Shown in pieces: positions 1 to 5,440 of a stretch of 6,052 nucleotides of DNA; position 1 is the stretch's first letter, and the number at the start of each line of letters is the position of its first letter. Where the stretch lies: the NCBI GenBank assembly GCA_021204545.1, contig JAJPZF010000280.1, forward strand, positions 1-6,052. The letters are read 5' to 3'. Under the pieces are notes generated by a model. The model searched no databases, was not told the DNA's origin, and worked only from the letters and a program-made list of their open reading frames with translations. The position numbers and the translations under genes were made by a program. The DNA is from Prevotellaceae bacterium (GTDB lineage Bacteria > Bacteroidota > Bacteroidia > Bacteroidales > Bacteroidaceae).

Positions 1-831
1 TGGGGCTTCTGCGACAGTCCGCTGCTCGTCGAGAGCGACAAATACGAATATATCTGCGCTCCCGCCCAAGACCGCCATCGCTTCGGCCAGCACATCCACT
101 ACAACAGCCACTCGCAAAGGAGCGAGGAGCCGGACACGCAGAGGACCATCGTGCTGGGCTTGGGAGACAGCGTGATTAACGGCGGGGTGATGACCGACCA
201 GCAAGACCTCGCGACCGAGCAGGCAAGCGACGAGAGGACGCAGATACTGAACATATCGGCAGGAAGCTGGGGGCCCGACAACTGCGCAGCCTACCTCCGT
301 GAGCGCGGACTGTTCGGCGCGCGGCTGATGCTGCTTGTGGTGAGCAGCCACGACGCTCACGACAACATGGACTTCCAGCCCGTGGTGGGCGTGTCCGCCT
401 CCTTTCCCGACAGGCAGTACCGCTCGGCCATCGTGGAGCTGTGGCAAAGGTATCTGCTGCCACGCATAACAAGGAAGAAAGACACTGCCGACCCCGACCG
501 GCAAGTGGCTGAGGGCGTTGGAATACACAAGGCGGGAAAGACGTTCAACACTGGTTTCGACGAGCTTAAGGGGATGGCGGACGAGGCTGGGATAGATATG
601 GTGATTTACCTGCACCCCGACCAGAAGGAGATGAGCGAGCGCAGGTTCAACGAGCAGGAAGAGGAGATAATAGCTTGGGCAAAGGCGAACGGAGTGGAGC
701 TGACAAGCGGGCTCGACGCGGGGGAAAGCCTTGGCACCTACCGAGACGGCATACACCTTAACGCCGAGGGGCAGAAGATTCTGGGCGAGTGGATGCGGAA
801 AACCATCAGCGAACATTTAGGAGAATGCTGA
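1..831 (+). CDS. SGNH/GDSL-type hydrolase, 5' end outside the window
   Basis: The frame is open from base 1 to the TGA at 829-831, giving 276 residues; the start lies upstream. SGNH signatures are visible in order. The nucleophile block is VLGLGDSVINGG, with the likely catalytic Ser at residue 57 of the visible part. Next comes an oxyanion-type block, NISAGSWGPDN (residues 84-94, with Gly88/Gly91 and Asn94). The segment SSHDAHDN (115-122) sits where the third block is expected. The C-terminal dyad is DGIHLNAEGQ (Asp249, His252). Such enzymes are Ser hydrolases or O-acyl esterases/transferases. Beside a glycosyltransferase, a role in adding or removing acetyl groups on a surface polysaccharide is plausible, but this is inference. 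The stop overlaps the next start (ATGCTGA, 825-831), so the two genes are probably translationally coupled. The missing N-terminus may carry a membrane anchor or signal peptide; this cannot be seen. Family assignment is firm, substrate unknown. Confidence 0.88.
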   Translation, partial: WGFCDSPLLVESDKYEYICAPAQDRHRFGQHIHYNSHSQRSEEPDTQRTIVLGLGDSVINGGVMTDQQDLATEQASDERTQILNISAGSWGPDNCAAYLRERGLFGARLMLLVVSSHDAHDNMDFQPVVGVSASFPDRQYRSAIVELWQRYLLPRITRKKDTADPDRQVAEGVGIHKAGKTFNTGFDELKGMADEAGIDMVIYLHPDQKEMSERRFNEQEEEIIAWAKANGVELTSGLDAGESLGTYRDGIHLNAEGQKILGEWMRKTISEHLGEC

Positions 832-1646
832 TAACTGTCATAACGGTCACCTACAACAGCGCCGCCACCGTGCGGGACACCTTCGAGTCCGTGCTACGCC
901 AGAGCCACAAGGAAGTGGACTACATCGTGGTGGACGGGGCTTCGACGGACGGCACCGTGGACATTATCCGAGAGTACGAGCCGCGCTTCTCGGGGCGAAT
1001 GAGGTGGGTGAGCGAGAGTGACGAGGGAATCTACGACGCTATGAACAAGGGCATCTCCATGGCGAGGGGCGAGGTCGTCGGGCTGCTTAACTCCGACGAC
1101 TTCTACTCGTCGCCCGACGTGCTTAGTGCTGTGGCCAGAGAGTTCGCCGAGCATCCCGCGACGGACGCCGTGTACGCCGACGTGAAGTACGTGAGCTGCG
1201 AGGACACGAGCCGCACGGTGCGCCGCTACTCCTCACGGGTCTTCCGCCGGTGGCTTATGCGCCTGGGCTTCATGCCCGCCCATCCGAGCTTCTACTGCAG
1301 GCGGTCGGTGTACGAAAAGTTCAGGCTCGACGGGCGGAACATCGAGGGCTTCAGGGGCGACCCGCGGCACGCCTACTTCAACACCACGTACCGGATAGCC
1401 GCGGACTTCGAAAACCTGCTGCGGATGGTGTTTGTCGGCAGGATAAAGACCGGATATATCCGCGCGAACTTCGTGACGATGCGCACCGGAGGCGCAAGCT
1501 CGAGCGGCAGCGGCAGCCACAGGCAGATAAACGAAGACCACAGGCGCGCGCTCCGGGAAAACGGGGTCTACAGCAACTGGCTGCTGCTCTCGCTCCGATA
1601 CCTTTATAAGATAGGGGAGCTGGCCGCCGCGAAGCTCCGCCGGTGA
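825..1646 (+). CDS. Family 2 glycosyltransferase (GT-A fold)
   Basis: This 273-residue protein starts with the GT2 first strand and loop, MLITVITVTYNSAATV. The nucleotide-binding segment VVDGASTDGT follows (residues 35-44, Asp37). SESDEGIYDAMNKGI (63-77) is typical of GT2 enzymes of polysaccharide loci. The metal-binding DxD-type motif is NSDD (89-92). MPAHPSFYCRR (150-160) and YRIAADFENLLRM (189-201) form the acceptor-side region. No membrane domain is evident, so it is probably cytosolic or membrane-peripheral, transferring a sugar to a lipid-linked intermediate. ATG at 825 is chosen because GT2 homology begins at once and AGGAG (819-823) lies just before it, although the spacing of one base is unusually short. 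An in-frame GTG at 789 would add 12 unlikely residues. It overlaps the SGNH gene by 7 bases. Stop TGA at 1644-1646. The sugar transferred cannot be deduced. Confidence 0.92.
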   Translation: MLITVITVTYNSAATVRDTFESVLRQSHKEVDYIVVDGASTDGTVDIIREYEPRFSGRMRWVSESDEGIYDAMNKGISMARGEVVGLLNSDDFYSSPDVLSAVAREFAEHPATDAVYADVKYVSCEDTSRTVRRYSSRVFRRWLMRLGFMPAHPSFYCRRSVYEKFRLDGRNIEGFRGDPRHAYFNTTYRIAADFENLLRMVFVGRIKTGYIRANFVTMRTGGASSSGSGSHRQINEDHRRALRENGVYSNWLLLSLRYLYKIGELAAAKLRR

Positions 1647-1793
1647 GCGGGGCTGGCGCTCAAATGCGCCCGGGGGTTTCGCCCCGTCGCCCACGGAAAA
1701 TAGAGAGTACCTTCGGCACTCATTGGGGCGTCGCACCATACCGAGGGCTGCAACCCCCGGCATCATAGCGCAACCCCTTCGGGGTTAAGCCCA
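1645..1793. repeat. GC-rich extragenic hairpin cluster between convergent genes
   Basis: No convincing gene lies here. Five stem-loops can be drawn by eye. GAGCG/CGCTC (1645-1649 with 1657-1661) starts on the glycosyltransferase stop codon. CGGGG/CCCCG pairs 1671-1675 with 1682-1686. GAGTACC/GGCACTC pairs 1705-1711 with 1715-1721, with one mismatch and a TTC loop. CCGAGGG/CCCCCGG pairs 1741-1747 with 1754-1760, with one mismatch. AACCCC/GGGGTT is perfect, 1772-1777 with 1781-1786, with a TTC loop. In addition CGCCCC (1680-1685) can pair with GGGGCG (1725-1730) and enclose the third hairpin, as an alternative to the second. None is followed by a clear T-tract on either strand. The layout resembles REP/MITE-like extragenic elements. 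The hairpins could also end transcription from both flanking operons. Function is inference. Confidence 0.55.
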
Positions 1794-1799
1794 TCGCCC

Positions 1800-1888
1800 C
1801 ACGAGAGAATGCAAAATCGCACACGAGGAAATGCGTCATCAGCCACGAGGGAACGCGCAATCGCCCACGAGGGAATGCGTCATCAGCC
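1800..1888. repeat. Four 22-base tandem repeats of two alternating types
   Basis: Units start at 1800, 1822, 1844 and 1866, each opening with CACGAG. All share a core close to CACGAGGGAATGC. Units 1 and 3 end in AATCGC plus one base; units 2 and 4 end in GTCATCAGC. Units 2 and 4 differ at one base, while units 1 and 3 differ at five, so the array is also two copies of a 44-base repeat. A fifth partial unit (CACGG, from 1889) runs up to the stop codon of the minus-strand glycosyltransferase. The related string GTCGCCCACGG (1687-1697) in the hairpin region suggests both parts belong to one element. There are no spacers, so it is not CRISPR. Confidence 0.75.
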
Positions 1889-1893
1889 CACGG

Positions 1894-2802
1894 CTAATCG
1901 GCGATTCTTCCCAGCCTCTCGCGCACGCCGTCTCGGTAAGCGCGCCAGAACCTCGGGATGTCGCTCAGGGAATACGCCTTCGTGAAGGGGCACGTCGCCA
2001 AGGCCGTCGCCATATAGCCCACGACATTCAGGAGGCTTCTCAGGTGCCTCACCGCCCAGTTCTGCCCGTAGTGGTGGTTGAGGTAAGCGGAGTTGCGCAC
2101 CTGGTAGAAGCGCTTCCACTTCTTTTTCAGCGAGCGTTGGCTCCACGTGTCCTGGGAAAAGAACTTATACTTGTCAATCAATGCCGCGGGGACATAAAGG
2201 ATTCTGAAGCCCTTCAGCACAGTGCGGAGCGAGAAGTCGGTGTCGTCGCAGAAAATGAAGAGGTCTTTGTTGGGCAGGCCCACGGCCTCAACCACCTCTC
2301 TCCGTATTAGCGGGCCCTCGAACGCCGCGCCTTTTATCTCGATTGGCTCGGAGACATCCATCCGGGACAGGCGGCCTACGTACATCGAGGCGAAGGGATT
2401 CCGCAAATTATATCCGAGAAACTCTTGCGCATATACCTTGCCCTCGAGCAAGCGGCGGGGGGAGAGTATGCCGACACTCGGGGCATCTGCGCAACGGAGC
2501 AGGCTCTCGAGGCAGTCGGGGCGGGGGAAGACGTCGTCATCCATGCACCAAATCCACTCGGCACCCATTTGGTATGCTCGCCTTATGCCCGAGAAGTAGC
2601 CGCCGGAGCCGCCTACATTGTCCTGGTTTATCAGCGTGATGTCCGGCTGTGCGGCGAGCCACTCGGCTGTTCCGTCCGAGCTACCGTTGTTCACCACCAA
2701 GATCCTGGGCGCGGGGCGGCTTAGGCGCAGGCATTCGACCGTGCGCCTGAGCAACCGCAGGCGGTTGAACGTCACCACCACAGCCACGACAAACGGTGTC
2801 AA
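1894..2802 (-). CDS. Family 2 glycosyltransferase, GlfT2/rhamnosyltransferase-like
   Basis: This 302-residue protein opens with VVAVVVTFNRLRLLRRTV. Sugar-nucleotide binding is shown by ILVVNNGSSDGT (residues 34-45), the loop NQDNVGGSGGYFSGI (59-73) and WIWCMDDDVFP (83-93, DDD at 88-90, metal-binding). A second acidic motif, FCDDTDFSLR (184-193), is the usual position of the catalytic base. The NxGGsGG pattern is common in galactofuranosyl- and rhamnosyltransferase-like GT2 enzymes, but donor and acceptor cannot be fixed. The start is uncertain: there is no ATG near the homology start, so TTG at 2802-2800 is used; GTG at 2787-2785 is the next option. The gene lies 12 bases after the kinase stop and in the same frame. 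It is the last gene of the minus-strand operon and ends at TAG (1894-1896), against the tandem repeats. Confidence 0.88.
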   Translation of the reverse strand: MTPFVVAVVVTFNRLRLLRRTVECLRLSRPAPRILVVNNGSSDGTAEWLAAQPDITLINQDNVGGSGGYFSGIRRAYQMGAEWIWCMDDDVFPRPDCLESLLRCADAPSVGILSPRRLLEGKVYAQEFLGYNLRNPFASMYVGRLSRMDVSEPIEIKGAAFEGPLIRREVVEAVGLPNKDLFIFCDDTDFSLRTVLKGFRILYVPAALIDKYKFFSQDTWSQRSLKKKWKRFYQVRNSAYLNHHYGQNWAVRHLRSLLNVVGYMATALATCPFTKAYSLSDIPRFWRAYRDGVRERLGRIAD

Positions 2803-2814
2803 AGCGTATGAGAT

Positions 2815-3543
2815 TTAGTAAAGGCCATCGATCTTTCCCGGCTGGGTGCGGCGGTAAGCGCGCATCAAGCGGTAGCACTTCTCCGCGTCGAACCCGCGCG
2901 TCCTGGCATATTCCTCCGACATCCAGCGGTGCATCTCGGGCGTGGCGGGCAGACGCTCAAAGTTCTTGCAGCCGGCCTTCAGCCCTACTTTCCCCACGAA
3001 CATACGGTTAAGATCCACTATCTCAAGGCGCAACGCGCCCTGCGCCGTGCGGCCGAACAGGATGTTCTCCCGTCCGTAGTCCTTATGCGCAAAGCCATGC
3101 TCGTGCAACACGGCGGTGGTGCGCCCGACAGCCCGAAGCACATCCTCGGCGTTGCCGATGTTGAGACGGAAAAGATCCTCGTAGACATACTGACACTCCG
3201 ACTTAAGGCTCACATAGTAGCTGCTGCCGAAGAGCAAGCCCTTGCGCAAAGTGATGTAGCCCACAGGCTGCGGCGTGCCGACCCCGACGCGCAGGAGGGC
3301 ATCCGCATATCTGTAGGACCTTTCCGCCTTCGACGGGCGGATGAAGCCGTAGGCAATGCGGTTGACGAGGCTCGGGCGGCGGAAAGATTTCACGACAAAG
3401 CTCTGGCCTTCCCACTGCATCACGCGCAATTCGTTCCGCCCACGGTGCATAAGCTCGCCTTCTCCGCGGGCGAAGCGTTCGGGAATCGTGGCGACGTATT
3501 GGGCGTACGCCTCGAAGGCTGGATGTATCACCAGCTTTCTCAT
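2815..3543 (-). CDS. WaaP/KdkA-like LPS core sugar kinase
   Basis: The 242-residue protein has the small kinase fold of the LPS kinase (Kdo/WaaP) family. FVVKSF supplies the ATP-binding Lys52 and SKAERSY a candidate helix-C Glu74. The catalytic loop is HEHGFAHKDYGRENIL, with His153-Lys154-Asp155 and Asn160. IVDLNRM (175-181) replaces the DFG motif, with Asp177 for Mg. Members phosphorylate Kdo or heptose of the LPS inner core on the cytoplasmic side of the inner membrane. The length is close to that of the Kdo kinase KdkA, so a Kdo kinase is the best guess. ATG at 3543-3541 is chosen because it overlaps the upstream glycosyltransferase stop as ATGA (3543-3540). An upstream in-frame start near 3642 would add 33 residues lying entirely inside the neighbouring gene. 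TAA is at 2817-2815. All key kinase residues are present. Confidence 0.9.
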   Translation of the reverse strand: MRKLVIHPAFEAYAQYVATIPERFARGEGELMHRGRNELRVMQWEGQSFVVKSFRRPSLVNRIAYGFIRPSKAERSYRYADALLRVGVGTPQPVGYITLRKGLLFGSSYYVSLKSECQYVYEDLFRLNIGNAEDVLRAVGRTTAVLHEHGFAHKDYGRENILFGRTAQGALRLEIVDLNRMFVGKVGLKAGCKNFERLPATPEMHRWMSEEYARTRGFDAEKCYRLMRAYRRTQPGKIDGLY

Positions 3544-4256
3544 ATCTTGTCGCGCCCTTTGGTGAACTTCTCCCAGTAGTACGCCCAAGGGTTCTTGTAT
3601 TTCTTCTGCTTCTGCGGGCGGCTGCTGTGTGGGCGATGCCACACGGGCAGGTTGGTGAACAGGTAGTTGCGGAAGCCTTTGTCTAAGGCAGCATGGGAAA
3701 TAGTCACGTCAAACCAGTTCTTTTCCGGGTCTAAAAAGAGGAAATCGTACGCCTCGAGGAAGCGCGGAGTAAGCAGCGTGCAGCAAAAACTCAGGTGCTT
3801 CTTGGAGGGGAAGACGCTGTTCTCCTGCCCGCGGGCGTAAAGATAGGGGTAGTTGATGAAGCCCTTCTCGTCGACGGTCACGGCGGCGGCGAGCCCGCAG
3901 TCGGGATAAAGGGAGGCTCCTTCCACAAGCCTCCGCAGCGTGTCGCGGCGCACGACGACGTCCGATTCCACTATAAGCAGACCCGCGCCGTCGCGCAAGG
4001 CGCGGAATTGGGCAAGCTGCAAGATGAGCATGTAGTTAGGCGAAGGCTTGTAGGTTATCTCCGACATGTTCAGCAGCTCGAAGCCGAGCCTTTTCGACGC
4101 TCGCTGCAGGATGGCGGTGTTCTCCTCGGTGCTGAAGTCGTTGTAGACAGTGTATTGGAGGGGGATGTCTATGTCGGAGGAAAGGACAGCCTCTGCGGTC
4201 TCCAGAGTCAAATCAATGGAGTCTTTCACAGGAGTTATAACGTGAACACAGTTCAT
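3540..4256 (-). CDS. Glycosyltransferase, GT2-like
   Basis: This 238-residue protein begins MNCVHVITPVKDSIDLTL. The weak GT-A signature is QYTVYNDFSTEENTAIL (residues 34-50, Asp40). LLIVESDVVV (93-102) gives an ESDV acidic motif in place of DxD. DPEKNWFDVTISHAALDKG (176-194) and PVWHRPHSSRP (204-214, His207/His210) are the expected catalytic-acid and metal-ligand regions near the C-terminus. The tail is basic (QKQKKYKNPWAYYWEKFTKG), which suits membrane association. ATG at 4256-4254 is preferred over a TTG two codons earlier; GGGAG (4272-4268) lies 11 bases upstream. The end overlaps the kinase start by four bases (ATGA), so the two are probably coupled and may act on the same LPS-core intermediate. 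It is more divergent than the other two glycosyltransferases here; sugar specificity is unknown. Confidence 0.82.
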   Translation of the reverse strand: MNCVHVITPVKDSIDLTLETAEAVLSSDIDIPLQYTVYNDFSTEENTAILQRASKRLGFELLNMSEITYKPSPNYMLILQLAQFRALRDGAGLLIVESDVVVRRDTLRRLVEGASLYPDCGLAAAVTVDEKGFINYPYLYARGQENSVFPSKKHLSFCCTLLTPRFLEAYDFLFLDPEKNWFDVTISHAALDKGFRNYLFTNLPVWHRPHSSRPQKQKKYKNPWAYYWEKFTKGRDKI

Positions 4257-4302
4257 CGCCAAAGGAACTCCCGCATTAAGCCGTGGTGGACAGCCTAAAC
4301 AT
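4253..4302 (-). other. Two chained mini reading frames in the leader of the glycosyltransferase-kinase operon
   Basis: On the minus strand an 8-codon frame (MFRLSTTA) runs from ATG at 4302-4300 to TAA at 4278-4276. That TAA shares its last base with the ATG (4276-4274) of a 7-codon frame (MREFLWR). The TGA of the second frame (4255-4253) overlaps the glycosyltransferase ATG as ATGA. So start and stop signals are chained from just after the predicted promoter into the real gene. No amino-acid bias typical of attenuator leader peptides is seen. It may be chance. Confidence 0.3.
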
Positions 4303-4309
4303 CAGCGGA

Positions 4310-4341
4310 CAAAAGTATACATTATCTGTCTCACAGCCAAA
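4310..4341 (-). promoter_or_regulatory. Predicted Bacteroidota-type promoter for the glycosyltransferase-kinase-glycosyltransferase operon
   Basis: On the minus strand, TTTG (4341-4338) is followed after 20 bases by TACTTTTG (4317-4310). This matches the phylum's consensus of a -33 TTTG and a -7 TAnnTTTG. Transcription would begin near 4305, about 50 bases before the glycosyltransferase ATG. The position right behind the acyltransferase gene lets the three downstream genes be transcribed on their own. Confidence 0.7.
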
Positions 4342-4378
4342 GGCTTGCGTACTTTTCTCGTGAAGTCTGCAAGCTTTT
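4338..4378 (-). terminator. Hairpin at the acyltransferase stop, possible terminator
   Basis: AAAGGCTTGC (4339-4348) pairs with GCAAGCTTTT (4369-4378): ten pairs, one of them G-U. The loop contains a smaller stem, ACTTT (4351-4355) with GAAGT (4362-4366). The stem starts on the acyltransferase TGA (4380-4378). On the minus strand it is followed only by GG, with no T-tract beyond the stem itself, so efficiency is doubtful. The distal arm contains most of the TTTG box of the next promoter. Confidence 0.45.
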
Positions 4379-5289
4379 CAGCGAAATCCCGCCCGTCTTC
4401 GCTCCCATTCCTTGCGGGTGCGCTTCCAGCGGTCGTGGGTCCAGAGCCAGAGATGCGGGTCGCGGCGGATGCTTTGCTCCAGCATCCTGGCGTAAAGCTC
4501 CGTTATCTGGTAGTCGCCGTACGCCTCTGGCCGGTCGGTTATCAGCTTAAGCTCGGCGCGATAGTAGCCACGACGGGGGCGGGTCACCTCGAGGTATGAG
4601 ACGAGAGCCCCAAGCCTTTTGCCCATAGCCTCCGCGCCGATGAAGAAGGAAGTCTCGTGGTGGAGGAAGTCGCACCACTGGTGCATCGCCTCCCACTTGG
4701 GGCACTGGTCGGCAATCAGCCCCACTATCTCGTACTCGCCCCTGCGCATTGTGCCGATTATATGCCGAAGCGTCTCCTTCATCGTTATGCACTTGCCGCC
4801 GAAGCGCTCGCGGTTGTGTCGGAAAAGCTCGTCGACGACACGGCTGTGCAGCGTGTGATAGACCTGGGAGAAGGCGCAAAGGTCCATATACAATGCGGCG
4901 GACGAGAGCCACTCCCAGTTGCCGAAGTGGCCGAGGCAGACGAGATTGAGGAGCTTTCCCTCGGCCTTCATTTTCCTCTCCATTGTGTCGACGCCCACGA
5001 ACTGCACACGCCGCCGCATTTCCTCGGGGGAAAGGGTCGTCATCTTCAGGGTCTCCACGATGTAGTCGCAGAGCGTGTGGTAGAACTTGCGCTCTGTCGC
5101 CAGCCGCTCTTCGGCGGACAGCTCGGGAAGGCTCTCGTTCAACTGGCGGCGCACAAGCCGCCGGCGGTAGCGCACCACGTGGTAAAGCACGGGGAAAAGC
5201 AGGCAGTCGCTCAAAAGATACAAGGCGCGTAAGGGCAGCAGCGAGAGCAGCCACCACAAGGCGTAGGCAGGATATGTGCGAAAGCTCAT
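4378..5289 (-). CDS. LpxL/LpxM-family lipid A secondary acyltransferase
   Basis: This 303-residue protein fits the usual size of the family (about 300). An N-terminal hydrophobic stretch (residues 8-37, LWWLLSLLPLRALYLLSD region) would anchor it in the inner membrane, followed by a basic stretch, RYRRRLVRRQL (40-50). The acyltransferase signature HX4E is in LGHFGNWEW (His121, Glu126). Further conserved segments are IADQCPKW (192-199) and the C-terminal DPHLWLWTHDRWKR (277-290). Family members transfer an acyl chain from acyl-ACP to a hydroxyacyl chain of lipid A; in some bacteria related enzymes make ornithine or other acyl-lipids. ATG at 5289-5287 agrees with the typical family N-terminus. 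A predicted promoter lies only about 10 bases upstream. It is separated from the next gene by 121 bases holding a hairpin and a second promoter, and it diverges from the membrane protein at 5441. Confidence 0.92.
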   Translation of the reverse strand: MSFRTYPAYALWWLLSLLPLRALYLLSDCLLFPVLYHVVRYRRRLVRRQLNESLPELSAEERLATERKFYHTLCDYIVETLKMTTLSPEEMRRRVQFVGVDTMERKMKAEGKLLNLVCLGHFGNWEWLSSAALYMDLCAFSQVYHTLHSRVVDELFRHNRERFGGKCITMKETLRHIIGTMRRGEYEIVGLIADQCPKWEAMHQWCDFLHHETSFFIGAEAMGKRLGALVSYLEVTRPRRGYYRAELKLITDRPEAYGDYQITELYARMLEQSIRRDPHLWLWTHDRWKRTRKEWERRRAGFR

Positions 5290-5298
5290 AACTCAGGG

Positions 5299-5330
5299 CA
5301 AAATTAGGGAAAAACGCAGGCGAAAGCAAG
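5299..5330 (-). promoter_or_regulatory. Predicted Bacteroidota-type promoter for the acyltransferase
   Basis: On the minus strand CTTG (5330-5327, three of four bases of TTTG) is followed after 20 bases by TAATTTTG (5306-5299), a full TAnnTTTG match. The predicted start of transcription, near 5294, leaves a leader of only about five bases before the ATG at 5289, so the message may be close to leaderless. Another promoter farther upstream is possible. Confidence 0.55.
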
Positions 5331-5404
5331 GTGTCTTTTCCCGCAAAGCTGACAGAGATTCTGCCGCGGACCGCAGAGATTGCCGGGATTTCGCCTTGGA
5401 GGCA

Positions 5405-5433
5405 AAGGTTTCCTTACAGAAAAAGGCTACCTT
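5405..5433. repeat. Pair of identical-arm small palindromes before the membrane-protein gene
   Basis: AAGG-TTT-CCTT (5405-5415) and AAGG-CTA-CCTT (5423-5433) are two inverted repeats with the same arms, 18 bases centre to centre, just upstream of the GTG at 5441. A direct repeat, CAGAGATT, also occurs at 5353-5360 and 5374-5381. Such a pair could be a protein-binding site in this divergent 151-base gap, but the arms are short and chance is possible. The only plus-strand promoter candidate is the imperfect TACCTTCG (5428-5435), with no good TTTG at the right distance. Confidence 0.25.
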
Positions 5434-5440
5434 CGCGGGC

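Noticed and set aside
789..824. An upstream GTG start for the first glycosyltransferase
   Set aside because: It would add 12 charged residues before the first GT2 strand, and ATG at 825 has an AGGAG just before it.
1233..1766. A minus-strand frame beginning in the hairpin region and running antisense to the first glycosyltransferase
   Set aside because: No domain is recognisable, it starts inside extragenic hairpins, and the opposite strand has clear GT2 motifs.
1800..1888. CRISPR array
   Set aside because: The units are directly adjacent with no unique spacers, are only 22 bases long, and no cas gene is nearby.
1831..2310. A plus-strand frame spanning the tandem repeats and the 3' end of the minus-strand glycosyltransferase
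   Set aside because: Its first part just translates the repeats and the rest lies antisense to well-supported GT2 coding sequence.
2929..3579. A 216-codon open frame on the plus strand opposite the kinase
   Set aside because: It mirrors the codon structure of the kinase gene in GC-rich DNA; its protein is Arg/Ala/Val/His-rich without recognisable motifs, whereas the minus strand shows a complete kinase signature.
3544..3642. A longer N-terminus for the kinase
   Set aside because: The 33 extra residues lie wholly within the neighbouring glycosyltransferase gene and look like a shadow translation; the ATGA overlap at 3540-3543 gives a better start.
4657..5232. A 191-codon open frame on the plus strand opposite the acyltransferase
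   Set aside because: It is a shadow frame: the minus strand carries the HX4E motif and other acyltransferase blocks, and the plus-strand protein is low-complexity and matches nothing I know.
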